Assembly (NCBI RefSeq): GCF_006124995.1
Contig: NZ_QEWN01000111.1
Location: forward strand, 50,507 to 114,506
Reading direction: 5' to 3'
Source of the DNA: Vibrio sp. Hep-1b-8
GTDB lineage: Bacteria > Pseudomonadota > Gammaproteobacteria > Enterobacterales > Vibrionaceae
DNA: 64,000 nt
The stretch's first letter is position 1. Every line of letters begins with the position of its first letter. This document shows positions 43,485-52,170 of the stretch, one piece after another. The position numbers and the translations under genes are program-made. The notes beneath the pieces were generated by a model, which worked only from the letters and a program-made list of their open reading frames with translations, was not told where the DNA came from and did no database searches.

Positions 43485-43913
43485 ATGAAAATTTGTGGTG
43501 TAGAACTTCAAGGTAACGACGCAGTAATCTGCCTTCTTTCACATGCCGACAGCGTAGTCCACTTGCCAGACTGCCGCGTAGCAAAGCTAAGCATAGGCAA
43601 TGCTAACGACACGCAAGAAGTGAAGAAATTCCAGTTCTCATTTGCTAAGCTAATTCAAGACTACAAAATTGAAAAAGTTGTCATTCGCCAACGTCAAACA
43701 AAAGGCAAATTTGCTGGTGGTGCCGTTGGTTTCAAATTAGAAGCAGCAATCCAGCTTATTGATGATGTGGAAGTGAAAGTTGTTTCTCCAACTGACATCA
43801 AAGAGAGCCTGAAGCGAAACCCACTCGGTATCCAGTTTAAGGATACGGGTCTTAAACAATACCAAGAACCGGCATTCATGACGGCATACGCTTGCGCAAT
43901 GATGCGTGGTTAA
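43485..43913 (+). CDS. DUF3010 family protein
   Basis: The product has 142 residues and matches the DUF3010 family throughout: MKICGVELQGNDAVICLL at the start, VVIRQRQTKGKFAGGAVGFKLEAAIQL in the middle and VKVVSPTDIKESLKR near the end. The fold, like RuvC/RNase H proteins, begins with a beta strand carrying GVEL; whether it has nuclease activity is unknown. It is cytoplasmic and monocistronic, with its own terminator. Confidence 0.88.
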   Translation: MKICGVELQGNDAVICLLSHADSVVHLPDCRVAKLSIGNANDTQEVKKFQFSFAKLIQDYKIEKVVIRQRQTKGKFAGGAVGFKLEAAIQLIDDVEVKVVSPTDIKESLKRNPLGIQFKDTGLKQYQEPAFMTAYACAMMRG

Positions 43914-43932
43914 GTGAATCAGATATAATTAA

Positions 43933-43965
43933 GCCCAAGCATTCTGCTTGGGCGTTTTCATTTTT
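43933..43965 (+). terminator. Rho-independent terminator after the DUF3010 gene
   Basis: An 8-bp perfect stem, GCCCAAGC / GCTTGGGC, encloses a 5-nt loop and is followed by GTTTTCATTTTT. Confidence 0.85.
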
Positions 43966-43996
43966 GCTAAACCGGCATTCAACCAATCACACCGCG

Positions 43997-44410
43997 CTAT
44001 GGCTGTTTGTCGAAACACTTAACGCCTTGCGGAATCTCATACCAATCCTGTTTTTCACTGACCCAGACATGCACTGTCGGCTCAAACACATGATGATCCG
44101 AATCGCTGCTTGATTTCAATTTAAGCTTTATTGTTGATGGATCATCTGGGTTGAAGTGATAGACCCGGTTCCCACATTGAGCACAAAACTTCGCATAATT
44201 TTTGTTGCCGCTCTCTGCCATTCGCTGCCACTCCTTTAGCTCGCCTTTAAATTCAATATCTTGGGTCGCAACAATGGCAGTCACACTAAAAGGAGCCGTC
44301 GCAAGTTTTTGGCATTCTCGACAATGGCATGCTAATACCATCTTAGGTGGGTGGTGCAATTGGTAACTCACCTGACCGCACTGACACGTACCTTCCACTA
44401 GATAACTCAT
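43997..44410 (-). CDS. GFA family zinc-binding protein
   Basis: The product has 137 residues of the GFA (glutathione-dependent formaldehyde-activating enzyme/centromere protein V) fold. The zinc cysteines are visible: GTCQCGQVSYQ at the start, CHCREC near residue 30 and FCAQCGNRVYHFNP near 95. Members of this family are small zinc proteins; most are not proven to act on formaldehyde, so only the fold is assigned. It is a single gene. Confidence 0.88.
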   Translation of the reverse strand: MSYLVEGTCQCGQVSYQLHHPPKMVLACHCRECQKLATAPFSVTAIVATQDIEFKGELKEWQRMAESGNKNYAKFCAQCGNRVYHFNPDDPSTIKLKLKSSSDSDHHVFEPTVHVWVSEKQDWYEIPQGVKCFDKQP

Positions 44411-44610
44411 TCCTTATTCCTCCCTGACTTCACGACGTTTACAAACAAGGCACTTTGCCTTTGATTGTACAATTATCAGCCACAGTAACGAGTTTATCGC
44501 TCAAATACCAGTATGTGTGACGCGTAAACCTGAGAATAATTAACAGTGTAAATCTGAGCTTAACCAAGAGAACAGTGGCAAAGATGAGATTGCCTAAATT
44601 GCGTATAAAA

Positions 44611-44640
44611 CAGAAAAGGGACGCAAGCGTCCCTTTTCTG
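44611..44640 (-). terminator. Strong terminator of the BCCT carrier gene
   Basis: A 14-bp stem (CAGAAAAGGGACGC with its complement, nearly continuous palindrome over 30 bp) is followed by T-rich sequence on both sides, so it can terminate in either direction. It begins 21 bp past the carrier stop. Confidence 0.85.
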
Positions 44641-44660
44641 TTTTTATGCCGTTTTATCAC

Positions 44661-46232
44661 TTATTGACGCTCAGTACGCATACCCATGAGTAAGCTTACA
44701 CACATCAACAGAAGAACTATCGTAAACGGTAGCGCCGTAGAAATCGCCCCTGCTTGTAATGCCTGAACCGCTTCAGAGCCACCAATCCATAATAGTGCGA
44801 CAGCAATCGCTCCTTCCATAAAGGCCCAAAAGACGCGCTGAATGACAGGCGCATCAACCTTACCACCAGCCGTGATGCTATCAATCACTAACGAGCCAGA
44901 ATCTGAAGAGGTAATAAAGAACACCAAAACCAGAATGATGGCAATCACAGATAGAATTGAACCGTACGGCAACACATCAAACATTTGGAACATGGCCAGA
45001 GACACGTCCGTCAGACCCTCGCTACCAAGCTCACCCACATTGTTGATGACCTGATCTATTGCCATGCCGCCAAAGGTCGACATCCACAGTAGCGTCACCG
45101 CTGTCGGGACAAGCAAGACTGCTGTGATGAACTCACGAACTGTACGTCCTTTAGAAACACGCGCAATAAACATACCTACAAATGGCGACCATGAGATCCA
45201 CCAAGCCCAGTAGAATACTGTCCACCCCTGAAACCAAGCTTCGTCTTCTCGTCCATGTGGATTACTTAATGGAATGATATTCTCCACGTACGACATAAAT
45301 GTCGTGCCAATATTCCCTGCAACAATCGCATAGCCGATAAGGGCCACTAAAATGAGTAATAGGAAGGCAACAAGCATGTTGATATTACTGATGACCTTCA
45401 CTCCACCGTCGATACCACGTACAACAGAGACGACAGCCAACAAGGTCACAACCGTGATCACAACTACCTGCAAGCCTAAACCTGACTCAATGCCAAACAC
45501 GTGGTGAATACCACTTGCTGCTTGCTGTGCTCCCAGCCCCAAAGATGTCGCTAGACCAAACAAGGTTGCGAGTACCGCTAAGATATCGACAACATGACCT
45601 GCCCAACCCCACGCTCTATCGCCAAGTAACGGATAGAAAATCGAACGAATGGAAAGTGGTAGCCCTTTGTTATAAGTAAAAAAAGCCAGCGATAATGCAA
45701 CAACACCGTAGATTGCCCATGGGTGAAGCCCCCAGTGGAACATAGTTGCGCCCAAGGCAAGCTTAGCGGCTTCAGGCGAATTCGCTTCAACACCCAATGG
45801 CGTTTCATACCAACCTGTAAAATAAGCGACTGGTTCCGCAACGCTCCAAAACATGAGACCGATACCCATACCGGCGGCAAATAACATCGATAGCCAAGAC
45901 AGGTATGAGTAGTCTGCTGTAGCCTCGTTGCCACCTAAGCGAATTTTACCTAGCGGCGATACGATCAAAGCTAAACAAAAAATCACGAAGATGTTCCCGG
46001 ACCAGATAAACAACCAATCAAAGTTGCCAATGATCTGCCACTTGATGCCATCCAGTGTCGCCTTGGCTGATTCCGCATCCATGACCAACACGGCAATCAA
46101 AAACAGGGCAATTAGACTCGCACTCCATCCAAAGACTGGATTGTGAACGTCAAATCCCCATTTCTGCACGTTATCCTGACCGATTGTATAGTCGGTACTG
46201 TCAATACTGTACTTATCTATGCCTTTAGTCAT
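44661..46232 (-). CDS. BCCT family betaine/carnitine/choline transporter
   Basis: This inner-membrane carrier has 523 residues and 12 helices. BCCT signatures include PVFGWSASLIALFL, FAAGMGIGLMFWSVAEPVAYF, and the tryptophan-rich WTVFYWAWWISWSPFVGMFIARVSKGRTVREF that forms the betaine-binding site. I start at the ATG at 46232, preceded by GAGAGGAAGA; the ATG at 46247 would add five residues. The gene is divergent from a CosR-like MarR gene, and in other vibrios CosR represses an adjacent BCCT compatible-solute carrier, so uptake of an osmolyte such as glycine betaine in response to salt is the likely role. Confidence 0.93.
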   Translation of the reverse strand: MTKGIDKYSIDSTDYTIGQDNVQKWGFDVHNPVFGWSASLIALFLIAVLVMDAESAKATLDGIKWQIIGNFDWLFIWSGNIFVIFCLALIVSPLGKIRLGGNEATADYSYLSWLSMLFAAGMGIGLMFWSVAEPVAYFTGWYETPLGVEANSPEAAKLALGATMFHWGLHPWAIYGVVALSLAFFTYNKGLPLSIRSIFYPLLGDRAWGWAGHVVDILAVLATLFGLATSLGLGAQQAASGIHHVFGIESGLGLQVVVITVVTLLAVVSVVRGIDGGVKVISNINMLVAFLLLILVALIGYAIVAGNIGTTFMSYVENIIPLSNPHGREDEAWFQGWTVFYWAWWISWSPFVGMFIARVSKGRTVREFITAVLLVPTAVTLLWMSTFGGMAIDQVINNVGELGSEGLTDVSLAMFQMFDVLPYGSILSVIAIILVLVFFITSSDSGSLVIDSITAGGKVDAPVIQRVFWAFMEGAIAVALLWIGGSEAVQALQAGAISTALPFTIVLLLMCVSLLMGMRTERQ

Positions 46233-46383
46233 TCTTCCTCTCTGCATCTATTCTTTAATGAGTAACCGTTGCCCAATCAACAAAATAGTTAGAGTTAAAA
46301 ACAATTTCATCATTCTGCAACTGGATACAATTCTCATTATTGTACATTTTTCGTCGTTTCAATCCAGTAATATGCTAATAAAT

Positions 46384-46429
46384 GAGCAATATTTTATCAA
46401 AATGACATTTGAGTGGTCATTATTTGCTC
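46384..46429. promoter_or_regulatory. Nested inverted repeats between the BCCT gene and the CosR-like gene
   Basis: GAGCAA ... TTGCTC (outer, 46384-46429) encloses ATGAC ... GTCAT (inner, 46402-46420). The position midway in the 365-bp divergent region suits an operator for the MarR-type regulator, but the spacing is wide and AT-rich sequence makes chance repeats common. I see no gene in the spacer. Confidence 0.3.
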
Positions 46430-46597
46430 GCAAAGATGAAATACTGCAAGAAAAACACTTTGTACACTAAACAATTTAAATGAAATAGTTTACTGATAGT
46501 GGAATAGTGGTCATGCTGATTTGTGAGACTGGAGGCTTTATCTAGAGTGACATTTGATGTATTTTCCCTTCTTTTATCGAACCAGTGAGGAAGCGCA

Positions 46598-47074
46598 TTG
46601 GAGAAGCACGAAGAAGTCCTAATTTCCATTCGCCAGATCATTCGAGCGATAGATTTACACTCTAAAAAACTGAGCAAAGAGTCAGGTTTAACCGGACCGC
46701 AATTAATACTTATGCGTTCGATTCAAGAGTTAGGCGATGTCACTATTCGTCAGTTGTCTGACCATACCAACATGAGCCAAGCAACGGCCACCACCATTCT
46801 TGACCGGCTGGAGCGCAATGGACTGGTGCAGCGTGTGCGTAATAGTAAAGATAAACGGAAAGTCCATGCCCATCTGACTGACCAAGGCAAGAACGTGCTG
46901 GACAATGCACCGACTCCGCTGCAGCAAAGTTTCATCACTAAATTTCAGAAACTAGAAGAGTGGGAGCAATCACTGTTGCTTTCCTCTGTACAGCGAATTT
47001 CATCGATGATGAACGCAGAGGATATTGATGTAGCTCCCGTTCTAGAACTCGGTAGCATCACCAAACCAGATTAA
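46598..47074 (+). CDS. cosR: CosR-like MarR family osmolarity regulator
   Basis: The 158-residue protein has a helical dimerisation arm and a winged helix: LTGPQLILMRSIQELGDVTIRQLSDHTNMSQATATTILDRLERNGLVQRVRNSKDKRKVHAHLTDQGK. The N-terminus EKHEEVLISIRQIIRAIDLHSKKL and the position beside a BCCT carrier match CosR, which represses ectoine and betaine genes in vibrios at low salt. The start is a TTG (46598) with GAGGA at good distance; no ATG gives the full N-terminus, so TTG initiation is very likely. The identity as CosR is inferred from sequence resemblance and context. Confidence 0.85.
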   Translation: MEKHEEVLISIRQIIRAIDLHSKKLSKESGLTGPQLILMRSIQELGDVTIRQLSDHTNMSQATATTILDRLERNGLVQRVRNSKDKRKVHAHLTDQGKNVLDNAPTPLQQSFITKFQKLEEWEQSLLLSSVQRISSMMNAEDIDVAPVLELGSITKPD

Positions 47075-47158
47075 CCAACTAAGATATTTGCTTTCATTTA
47101 TCTTTATGATTACGTTTAAAGTTAAACAATAAACATCTAAAGCGGTCATAAAGGTGTA

Positions 47159-47341
47159 ATGGTTATGGGCAAGACATTACCAAATTTGAACGACGAGGCG
47201 ATTCTCGATCTCACTAAGCAAAAGCAAGTGCTGAAGATTATCGCCGTCATCACGCTCGTAACTTTTGCACCACTAGGTATCAAAAATAGTGTGTCGACGG
47301 AAAACGTCAACAAGGTCAAGCGAATTAACGCTGTCACTTAA
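47159..47341 (+). pseudogene. N-terminal remnant of a membrane signalling protein
   Basis: MGKTLPNLNDEAILDLTKQKQVLKIIAVITLVTFAPLGIKNSVS reads like the start of a membrane-anchored signalling protein, possibly a GGDEF protein: a soluble lead and a first helix (IIAVITLVTFAPLGI). After about 45 residues the frame runs into NVNKVKRINAVT and stops, with the Lrp gene converging and overlapping by 8 bp. Nothing of the remaining protein follows. It is probably a remnant; a genuine 60-residue membrane protein is the alternative. Confidence 0.45.
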
Positions 47342-47795
47342 AAATAGGCAGTTCGCTCCCGCCTTTGACCTGCCTGATGGCTAAGTGGGTATGAATATCT
47401 TTAACGTTCTCCAAGCGTTGAAGTTTACGAGTAAAGGACTCATAGCCCGCTAAATCATGACTGACAACTTCTAACAGATAGTCATACGCTCCCGATACGA
47501 CATGGCAACTGATGACCTCATCCATTTCTTGAATTGCATGTTCAAAGTCGTCGATGCTCGCGGCTTGGTGGTTGTTAAGGCTCACTTCAACAAATACGGT
47601 CATACCGACGCCAATCAAATCCTTGTTGAGTGTGGCGCGATAATTGGCAATGATACCCTGCTCCTCCAATCTTTTGATTCGGCGAGCACATGGTGAAGCA
47701 GACAGCCCCACCTTATTTGCAATTTCCGCTGTCGCCTGACGAGCGTCTTGCTGTAAAAGTCGCAAAATGTGTTTATCAATTCTGTCCATCGTCAT
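47334..47795 (-). CDS. Lrp/AsnC family transcriptional regulator
   Basis: The 153-residue protein has an N-terminal helix-turn-helix (MDRIDKHILRLLQQDARQATAEIANKVGLSASPCARRIKRLEEQGII) and a C-terminal RAM ligand-binding domain (IQEMDEVISCHVVSGAYDYLLEVVSHDLAGYESF). It is divergent from an EamA exporter gene, and a near-perfect palindrome lies between the two, so it probably senses an amino acid and regulates the exporter and itself. Start codons at 47795 and 47789 are both possible. Confidence 0.92.
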   Translation of the reverse strand: MTMDRIDKHILRLLQQDARQATAEIANKVGLSASPCARRIKRLEEQGIIANYRATLNKDLIGVGMTVFVEVSLNNHQAASIDDFEHAIQEMDEVISCHVVSGAYDYLLEVVSHDLAGYESFTRKLQRLENVKDIHTHLAIRQVKGGSELPIFK

Positions 47796-47824
47796 TCACG
47801 CATATTTCCATCAAATATTGGCAC

Positions 47825-47849
47825 AATTTTAACTGAATCAGTCAAAATT
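47825..47849. promoter_or_regulatory. Near-perfect palindrome, likely Lrp-family operator
   Basis: The arms are AATTTT-N-ACTGA and TCAGT-N-AAAATT about a single central base, with only the two spacer bases unmatched. It lies 30 bp upstream of the Lrp gene and 81 bp upstream of the exporter gene. A second partial copy (ATCAGTCAATATT) follows near 47858-47871, as in multi-site Lrp binding. Confidence 0.55.
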
Positions 47850-47929
47850 CTTTAAATCATCAGTCAATATTGCCAGATTTCACCTCGATATACATTCCAT
47901 AATGTTAACAACTACTTTCAAGGTCACAT

Positions 47930-48868
47930 ATGGATATGGTTTCTGGATATCTGGCAATGGTTGCCACACTTTTACTCTGGTCAGGATTTTTTCTATCATT
48001 ACGCAGTGGGGCTCATTCTGGACTACTGACAGCGGATATTGCACTGACCCGTTTTCTGATCCCTTGTGTGATCCTACTTCCTATTGTTTACAAAGCGAGA
48101 CAACAGATAATGGCAGTGCCCAAACGCTATCTGATCGGCATGTTTATTGGCAGTGGTCTCCCCTATTTACTTGTAGCGGGTACCGGAATGACATTGGCTC
48201 CAGTATCGGATGGCAGCGCCCTAGTTCCCGGTACCTTACCATTGTTTGTATCCGCTATTGCCGTCATCCTGTTTAAGCAGCCATTAAGTCGTCATCGAAT
48301 TGTTGGTTTGACCTTGGTGGTAATTGGTATTGGAACTTTTCTAACCCAGAGTCTTAGCCAAGCAGATCCTAATTTGCTTCAGGGGCATATGCTGTTTTTG
48401 ATTGGTAGTGTCATGTGGGCGATGTTCACCATTTGTGCGCGCGTCTCCAATCTCAATCAGTTGGCGGCTTCAGGGCTCATTGCACTGATGTCTAACCTCT
48501 CGTTGTTTCTCCTAATGGCGAGTGGTGCTATCGATAGCTACCTCTACAGCCACGCCTTTAGCGAGTGGCCGTGGGAACAACTCAGCGGCCACTTTATGCT
48601 TCAAGGTGTCGGTGCGGGCATCATCGCCGCGTTTACTTATCTCCACGCGATCTCTGTCCTTGGAGCAGAGAGAACCGCAGCATTTGGCGCTGCGACCCCC
48701 GCTGTTGCGACCTTGCTCGCCATACCTATTTTTGCGGAGCAACCTACTCCGTTGGGTTGGATAGCCTTGTCTCTGATTTGTGTTGGCAGCCTGATTGCGA
48801 GCAACATTCTGATGAAGAAAGATACGTCAATGCAGTATCAGCCTCCCTCTTTTAAAAGTAAGGCGTAA
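47930..48868 (+). CDS. EamA/DMT family exporter
   Basis: This inner-membrane protein has 312 residues and ten helices in two EamA repeats. The first starts MVSGYLAMVATLLLWSGFFLSLRSGA and the second LFLIGSVMWAMFTICARVS, both with the usual small-residue packing motifs, ending WIALSLICVGSLIASNILMKK. DMT carriers export amino acids or other metabolites. The divergent Lrp-family regulator makes amino acid export the best guess. Starts at 47930 and 47936 are both possible. Confidence 0.9.
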   Translation: MDMVSGYLAMVATLLLWSGFFLSLRSGAHSGLLTADIALTRFLIPCVILLPIVYKARQQIMAVPKRYLIGMFIGSGLPYLLVAGTGMTLAPVSDGSALVPGTLPLFVSAIAVILFKQPLSRHRIVGLTLVVIGIGTFLTQSLSQADPNLLQGHMLFLIGSVMWAMFTICARVSNLNQLAASGLIALMSNLSLFLLMASGAIDSYLYSHAFSEWPWEQLSGHFMLQGVGAGIIAAFTYLHAISVLGAERTAAFGAATPAVATLLAIPIFAEQPTPLGWIALSLICVGSLIASNILMKKDTSMQYQPPSFKSKA

Positions 48869-48958
48869 CGAGATACACGATGTAGCACAGCTTTGATGTT
48901 AGCGGCAGAACTCGGTATAGTCCCAACTTAGATTTGTCACCAACAAGATGGAAATAAC

Positions 48959-49267
48959 GTGAAAACTCCGTGTATCGCTGCGTGTAAGAATAACGAAGGT
49001 ATATGTAGCGGCTGCTACCGTACGATAGATGAAGTAGTGAACTGGCGACATTTGAGTGATCAAGACAGGGATGAGACCATGGCGAATCTCAGTGGTGAAA
49101 ACGCCAGCCATACTTGTCCTTCATGCAACCAAGCAGCCCAATGCGATATCAGTCAGGGTAAAGCGACTTGCTGGTGCTTTGCTATCGAAAAACGCGATAC
49201 CTCTAAACTGGATAATAATGACCTCTGCCTATGTCGCAAATGCCTATCTAGTCTGCCCATCGCATAA
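48959..49267 (+). CDS. Fusion of DUF1289 and cysteine-rich CWC domains
   Basis: The product has 102 residues and is very cysteine-rich. Residues 1-45 match DUF1289 (TPCIAACKNNEGICSGCYRTIDEVVNW), and residues 50-95 match the cysteine-rich CWC family (CPSCNQAAQCDISQGKATCWCF, CLCRKCL). Two families usually found as separate small proteins are joined here. Zinc or Fe-S binding is likely, but the role is unknown. The start is GTG at 48959 with a TGGA site upstream. Confidence 0.8.
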   Translation: MKTPCIAACKNNEGICSGCYRTIDEVVNWRHLSDQDRDETMANLSGENASHTCPSCNQAAQCDISQGKATCWCFAIEKRDTSKLDNNDLCLCRKCLSSLPIA

Positions 49268-49477
49268 TTACTCATCCACCAGCATATAATAATTTTGAAT
49301 TAGATTTTCTAATCCAAATCTTAAATTTTTATCTTGCGTCAGTTCACACTTTTTAATTGATAGAAACTGAAAGCCCCCTTAATATCTCGCGCCTGATAGT
49401 CCCCTTTGTTTGTTTTATTTATTAGCTTTGCTACTGCAAGGCTAATGTTTTTCGCGTTGATTTTAGGTGTTGTAGAA

Positions 49478-50683
49478 ATGTCCGCCTCTGCTCAAGTAAT
49501 TAAGTTAACCTTTCTAATTGCTATTCTGACTGCTGTGGGTCAAATGACTCAAACCATGTACGTGCCATCTATTGGCCATATGGCAAATGAGTTTTTAGTT
49601 AGTCCATCTGCACTTCAAGCAGTAATGGCCTGCTATCTGATCCCTTACGGTTTCTCGCAGTTCGTATATGGACCGCTATCAGACCGTCTGGGGCGCAAAC
49701 CAATCATCGTTGCAGGACTGCTGATCTATATCGCAGGCACACTTGTGGCGCTCTTTGCCCACGACTACGATTGGTTCCTAGCCGGTAGCTTTATCCAAGG
49801 CCTAGGCATCGGTTGTGGTGGTGCTATGTCTCGCACGCTAACTCGCGATCTGTTTGATGGCAGCGAGCTGCACAAGGTGAATAGCTTGATTAGCATGTGC
49901 GTGATCTTTTCACCTCTTATTGCTCCGGTTTTGGGTGGCTATCTCACCGAATCATTCGGGTGGCGTTCAAGCTACATGTTCTTAGCGCTATTTGGTATTG
50001 CTGTTGTGATTACAATGCTGACAAGCTTTATCGAGACCCTGCCTCGTGAAAAACGTCGTTATGAGAAAGTCACCAGTAGCTATCGTTATGTATTGTCAGA
50101 TCGCCGTTTTCAAGGTTATCTGCTCTGCTTAGTCGCAACATTTTCAGGTATTGCTATCTTTGAAGCTGCCGCGGGTGTCTTGCTGGGTGGCGTATTGAAA
50201 TTGCCAGCAACGACTGTCAGCCTACTGTTTGTCCTACCGATTCCGGGTTACTTGGTTGGTGCTGCGTTATCAAGCTTTATCGCGACGAGAAAAAATGAAA
50301 AACACGCTTTGAGTGTCGGACTGGTCGCTATTATGGCTGGCTCACTCGTGGTTCTGTTACCTGGATTACTAGGTCAAACAAGTGCCTTAACGCTCATTGG
50401 CGGTGCGACCATCTACTTTTTAGGCGCTGGCATATTATTCCCAGCAGCAACGACAGGTGCGCTATCACCTTTGCCTTATCATGCTGGAACAGGTGGTGCG
50501 GTACTCGGTGGAATGCAAAACTTGGGCGCGGGATTGGCAACCCTTGGTGCATCTATGATTCCTGCACCGGACCAGATGCCGCTCGGCGCACTGATGTTGG
50601 TCATGTCAATTGTCGCTTTGCTCGGTCTGATTCGTGTTTACCGTAAGCACGATCCCTCTAACGAAATGCCACTGGCGATCTAA
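49478..50683 (+). CDS. emrD: EmrD-like multidrug MFS efflux protein
   Basis: The product has about 401 residues and 12 membrane helices. The MFS signature YGPLSDRLGRKPIIVAGL (motif A) and the DHA1 motif GFSQFVYGPLSDRLGRKP, together with TFLIAILTAVGQMTQTMYVPSIGHMA, place it in the Bcr/CflA-EmrD drug:H+ antiporter group. I start at the ATG at 49478 with AGGTG upstream; an earlier ATG at 49406 would add a 24-residue hydrophobic lead with no ribosome site. Substrate range is unknown. A terminator follows at once. Confidence 0.85.
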   Translation: MSASAQVIKLTFLIAILTAVGQMTQTMYVPSIGHMANEFLVSPSALQAVMACYLIPYGFSQFVYGPLSDRLGRKPIIVAGLLIYIAGTLVALFAHDYDWFLAGSFIQGLGIGCGGAMSRTLTRDLFDGSELHKVNSLISMCVIFSPLIAPVLGGYLTESFGWRSSYMFLALFGIAVVITMLTSFIETLPREKRRYEKVTSSYRYVLSDRRFQGYLLCLVATFSGIAIFEAAAGVLLGGVLKLPATTVSLLFVLPIPGYLVGAALSSFIATRKNEKHALSVGLVAIMAGSLVVLLPGLLGQTSALTLIGGATIYFLGAGILFPAATTGALSPLPYHAGTGGAVLGGMQNLGAGLATLGASMIPAPDQMPLGALMLVMSIVALLGLIRVYRKHDPSNEMPLAI

Positions 50684-50689
50684 AGTAAT

Positions 50690-50715
50690 AAGGAGCGCAT
50701 CGCGCTCCTTTTTTT
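50690..50715 (+). terminator. Bidirectional rho-independent terminator between emrD and viaA
   Basis: AAGGAGCGC / GCGCTCCTT, 9-bp stem with a 3-nt loop, runs into eight T residues. The stop of the converging viaA gene (50716) directly adjoins it, so it serves both genes. Confidence 0.9.
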
Positions 50716-52161
50716 CTACCATTTTTTCATCAAGCGACCGACGAGATTCGGATGATAGGCCCACGTGTGGTCAAACATCGACATCAACTGAGGGTTGCCA
50801 TACTTTGATAAGCTGATCGCGTGGAATCGATTTTTACGCGCTTTAAGCTTCTCGACTTGTTGCACCATCTCATCTGACTGCTTAGGTGCGATAAAGTCAG
50901 AAATAACCACCATGTCAGCATTGCGATATTTGTCGCCGCACATCAAATCGATCGACTTCATCAGCACAGGTTCCAAGTCCGTACCACCGTGAAAGCTGTA
51001 AGTAAGAAAATCACTCGCTTCGCGCAGACCATCTTGCTTCGTCAACTCATAGGTTATCTGCTCAGTAGAAAACAGAATCACGTAACATTCGCGGTCTTCA
51101 GCCAAGGCAATTTGCATCAAGGCATAGGCCATCGCCTTTGCACACTGCTCTGGAAAGCCACTCATTGAACCAGACGCATCAACACAAACGATGAATGGCC
51201 CTTTTTCAACATCAACTTGCTTGTGGTCTGGTTGTTGTGCTCGGATCTTGCGCAGGGCTCTTGATTTGCCCTGCATGCGGTAGTTCATCAATCGCTTATC
51301 GACTAAATGTTTGTAGAACACCACTTCCAACTCTGGATAGGCAAGAAACATGGTTTCATTAGGCAGTAGCTTGTTGAGATCGTCACTCTGGTGAATGCCG
51401 ACAATATCATCTGTTGCTTCGTCGGATTTCTCTTCGACCATTTGCAACTCTTCTGCTGGTGCGCGCTGTAGCTCTGGATCATCAACTTGCCCAGCCATTC
51501 GACCAAGCTGCTCAGCAATTTCTTGCAAGCCTTTGTTCTTTTTCAGAAATTCCGCATGACGCTTCATCACTGTCAAGTCAGATTTACTTAGCTTCGCGGA
51601 CGCCATATCCCACAATCGACCCACACTGCCTTCGTCCCCCTCTTCCGTCACTTTATCCATGTTTTTCATGGTTTCCATGCGCTGATAGAGGTCTTTGAGG
51701 ACTTTCTCTTTACTGACTTCAAGCTCATTTAACTGAGCCTGGCGCAAAGCATCGGAAAGGCTTTGGTACCATTGATCACAAAAGTAATGGGGAAACATAG
51801 GGTTGTTGAAACCCTTATTTTTTTCCATTAAACGGCGGGCTTTTAGATAGAACGCGGAATGCCATTCTAGCTTTGTGATCACTTGAGGAATCTCTTCAAA
51901 GAACTGTGTTTCATCCCAATGAATCACTTCCTGATACAACGCCAGTTCTTGCTGAAAACGTTCTGTTTCACACACTTTAGTGATGCGTTTCTTCACGCTG
52001 CCACGCCATTTAAGCAGGTGATTTTTAACCGAGCTTTTCACACCGCGATTCTCTGCCATCACCATCACTTGTGAACGAGCAATGAGATCGTTCACCGCAG
52101 AATCGATAATTCCCGAGTCGGCGATGGCCAGAGCTAAGTTTAATCCGTCGGCACCTAACAT
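50716..52161 (-). CDS. viaA: ViaA, VWA-domain partner of RavA
   Basis: The product has 481 residues. A helical N-terminal part (LALAIADSGIIDSAVNDLIARSQVMV) is followed by a C-terminal von Willebrand A domain with the MIDAS motif FIVCVDASGSMSGFPEQCAKAMAYALMQIAL, the threonine loop SFHGGTDLEPVL and VVISDFIAPK. ViaA works with the RavA ATPase; in E. coli the pair affects respiratory complexes and aminoglycoside sensitivity. Its start lies 9 bp after the ravA stop, so the two form one operon (ravA-viaA). Confidence 0.94.
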   Translation of the reverse strand: MLGADGLNLALAIADSGIIDSAVNDLIARSQVMVMAENRGVKSSVKNHLLKWRGSVKKRITKVCETERFQQELALYQEVIHWDETQFFEEIPQVITKLEWHSAFYLKARRLMEKNKGFNNPMFPHYFCDQWYQSLSDALRQAQLNELEVSKEKVLKDLYQRMETMKNMDKVTEEGDEGSVGRLWDMASAKLSKSDLTVMKRHAEFLKKNKGLQEIAEQLGRMAGQVDDPELQRAPAEELQMVEEKSDEATDDIVGIHQSDDLNKLLPNETMFLAYPELEVVFYKHLVDKRLMNYRMQGKSRALRKIRAQQPDHKQVDVEKGPFIVCVDASGSMSGFPEQCAKAMAYALMQIALAEDRECYVILFSTEQITYELTKQDGLREASDFLTYSFHGGTDLEPVLMKSIDLMCGDKYRNADMVVISDFIAPKQSDEMVQQVEKLKARKNRFHAISLSKYGNPQLMSMFDHTWAYHPNLVGRLMKKW

Positions 52162-52170
52162 ATCGGCTCC

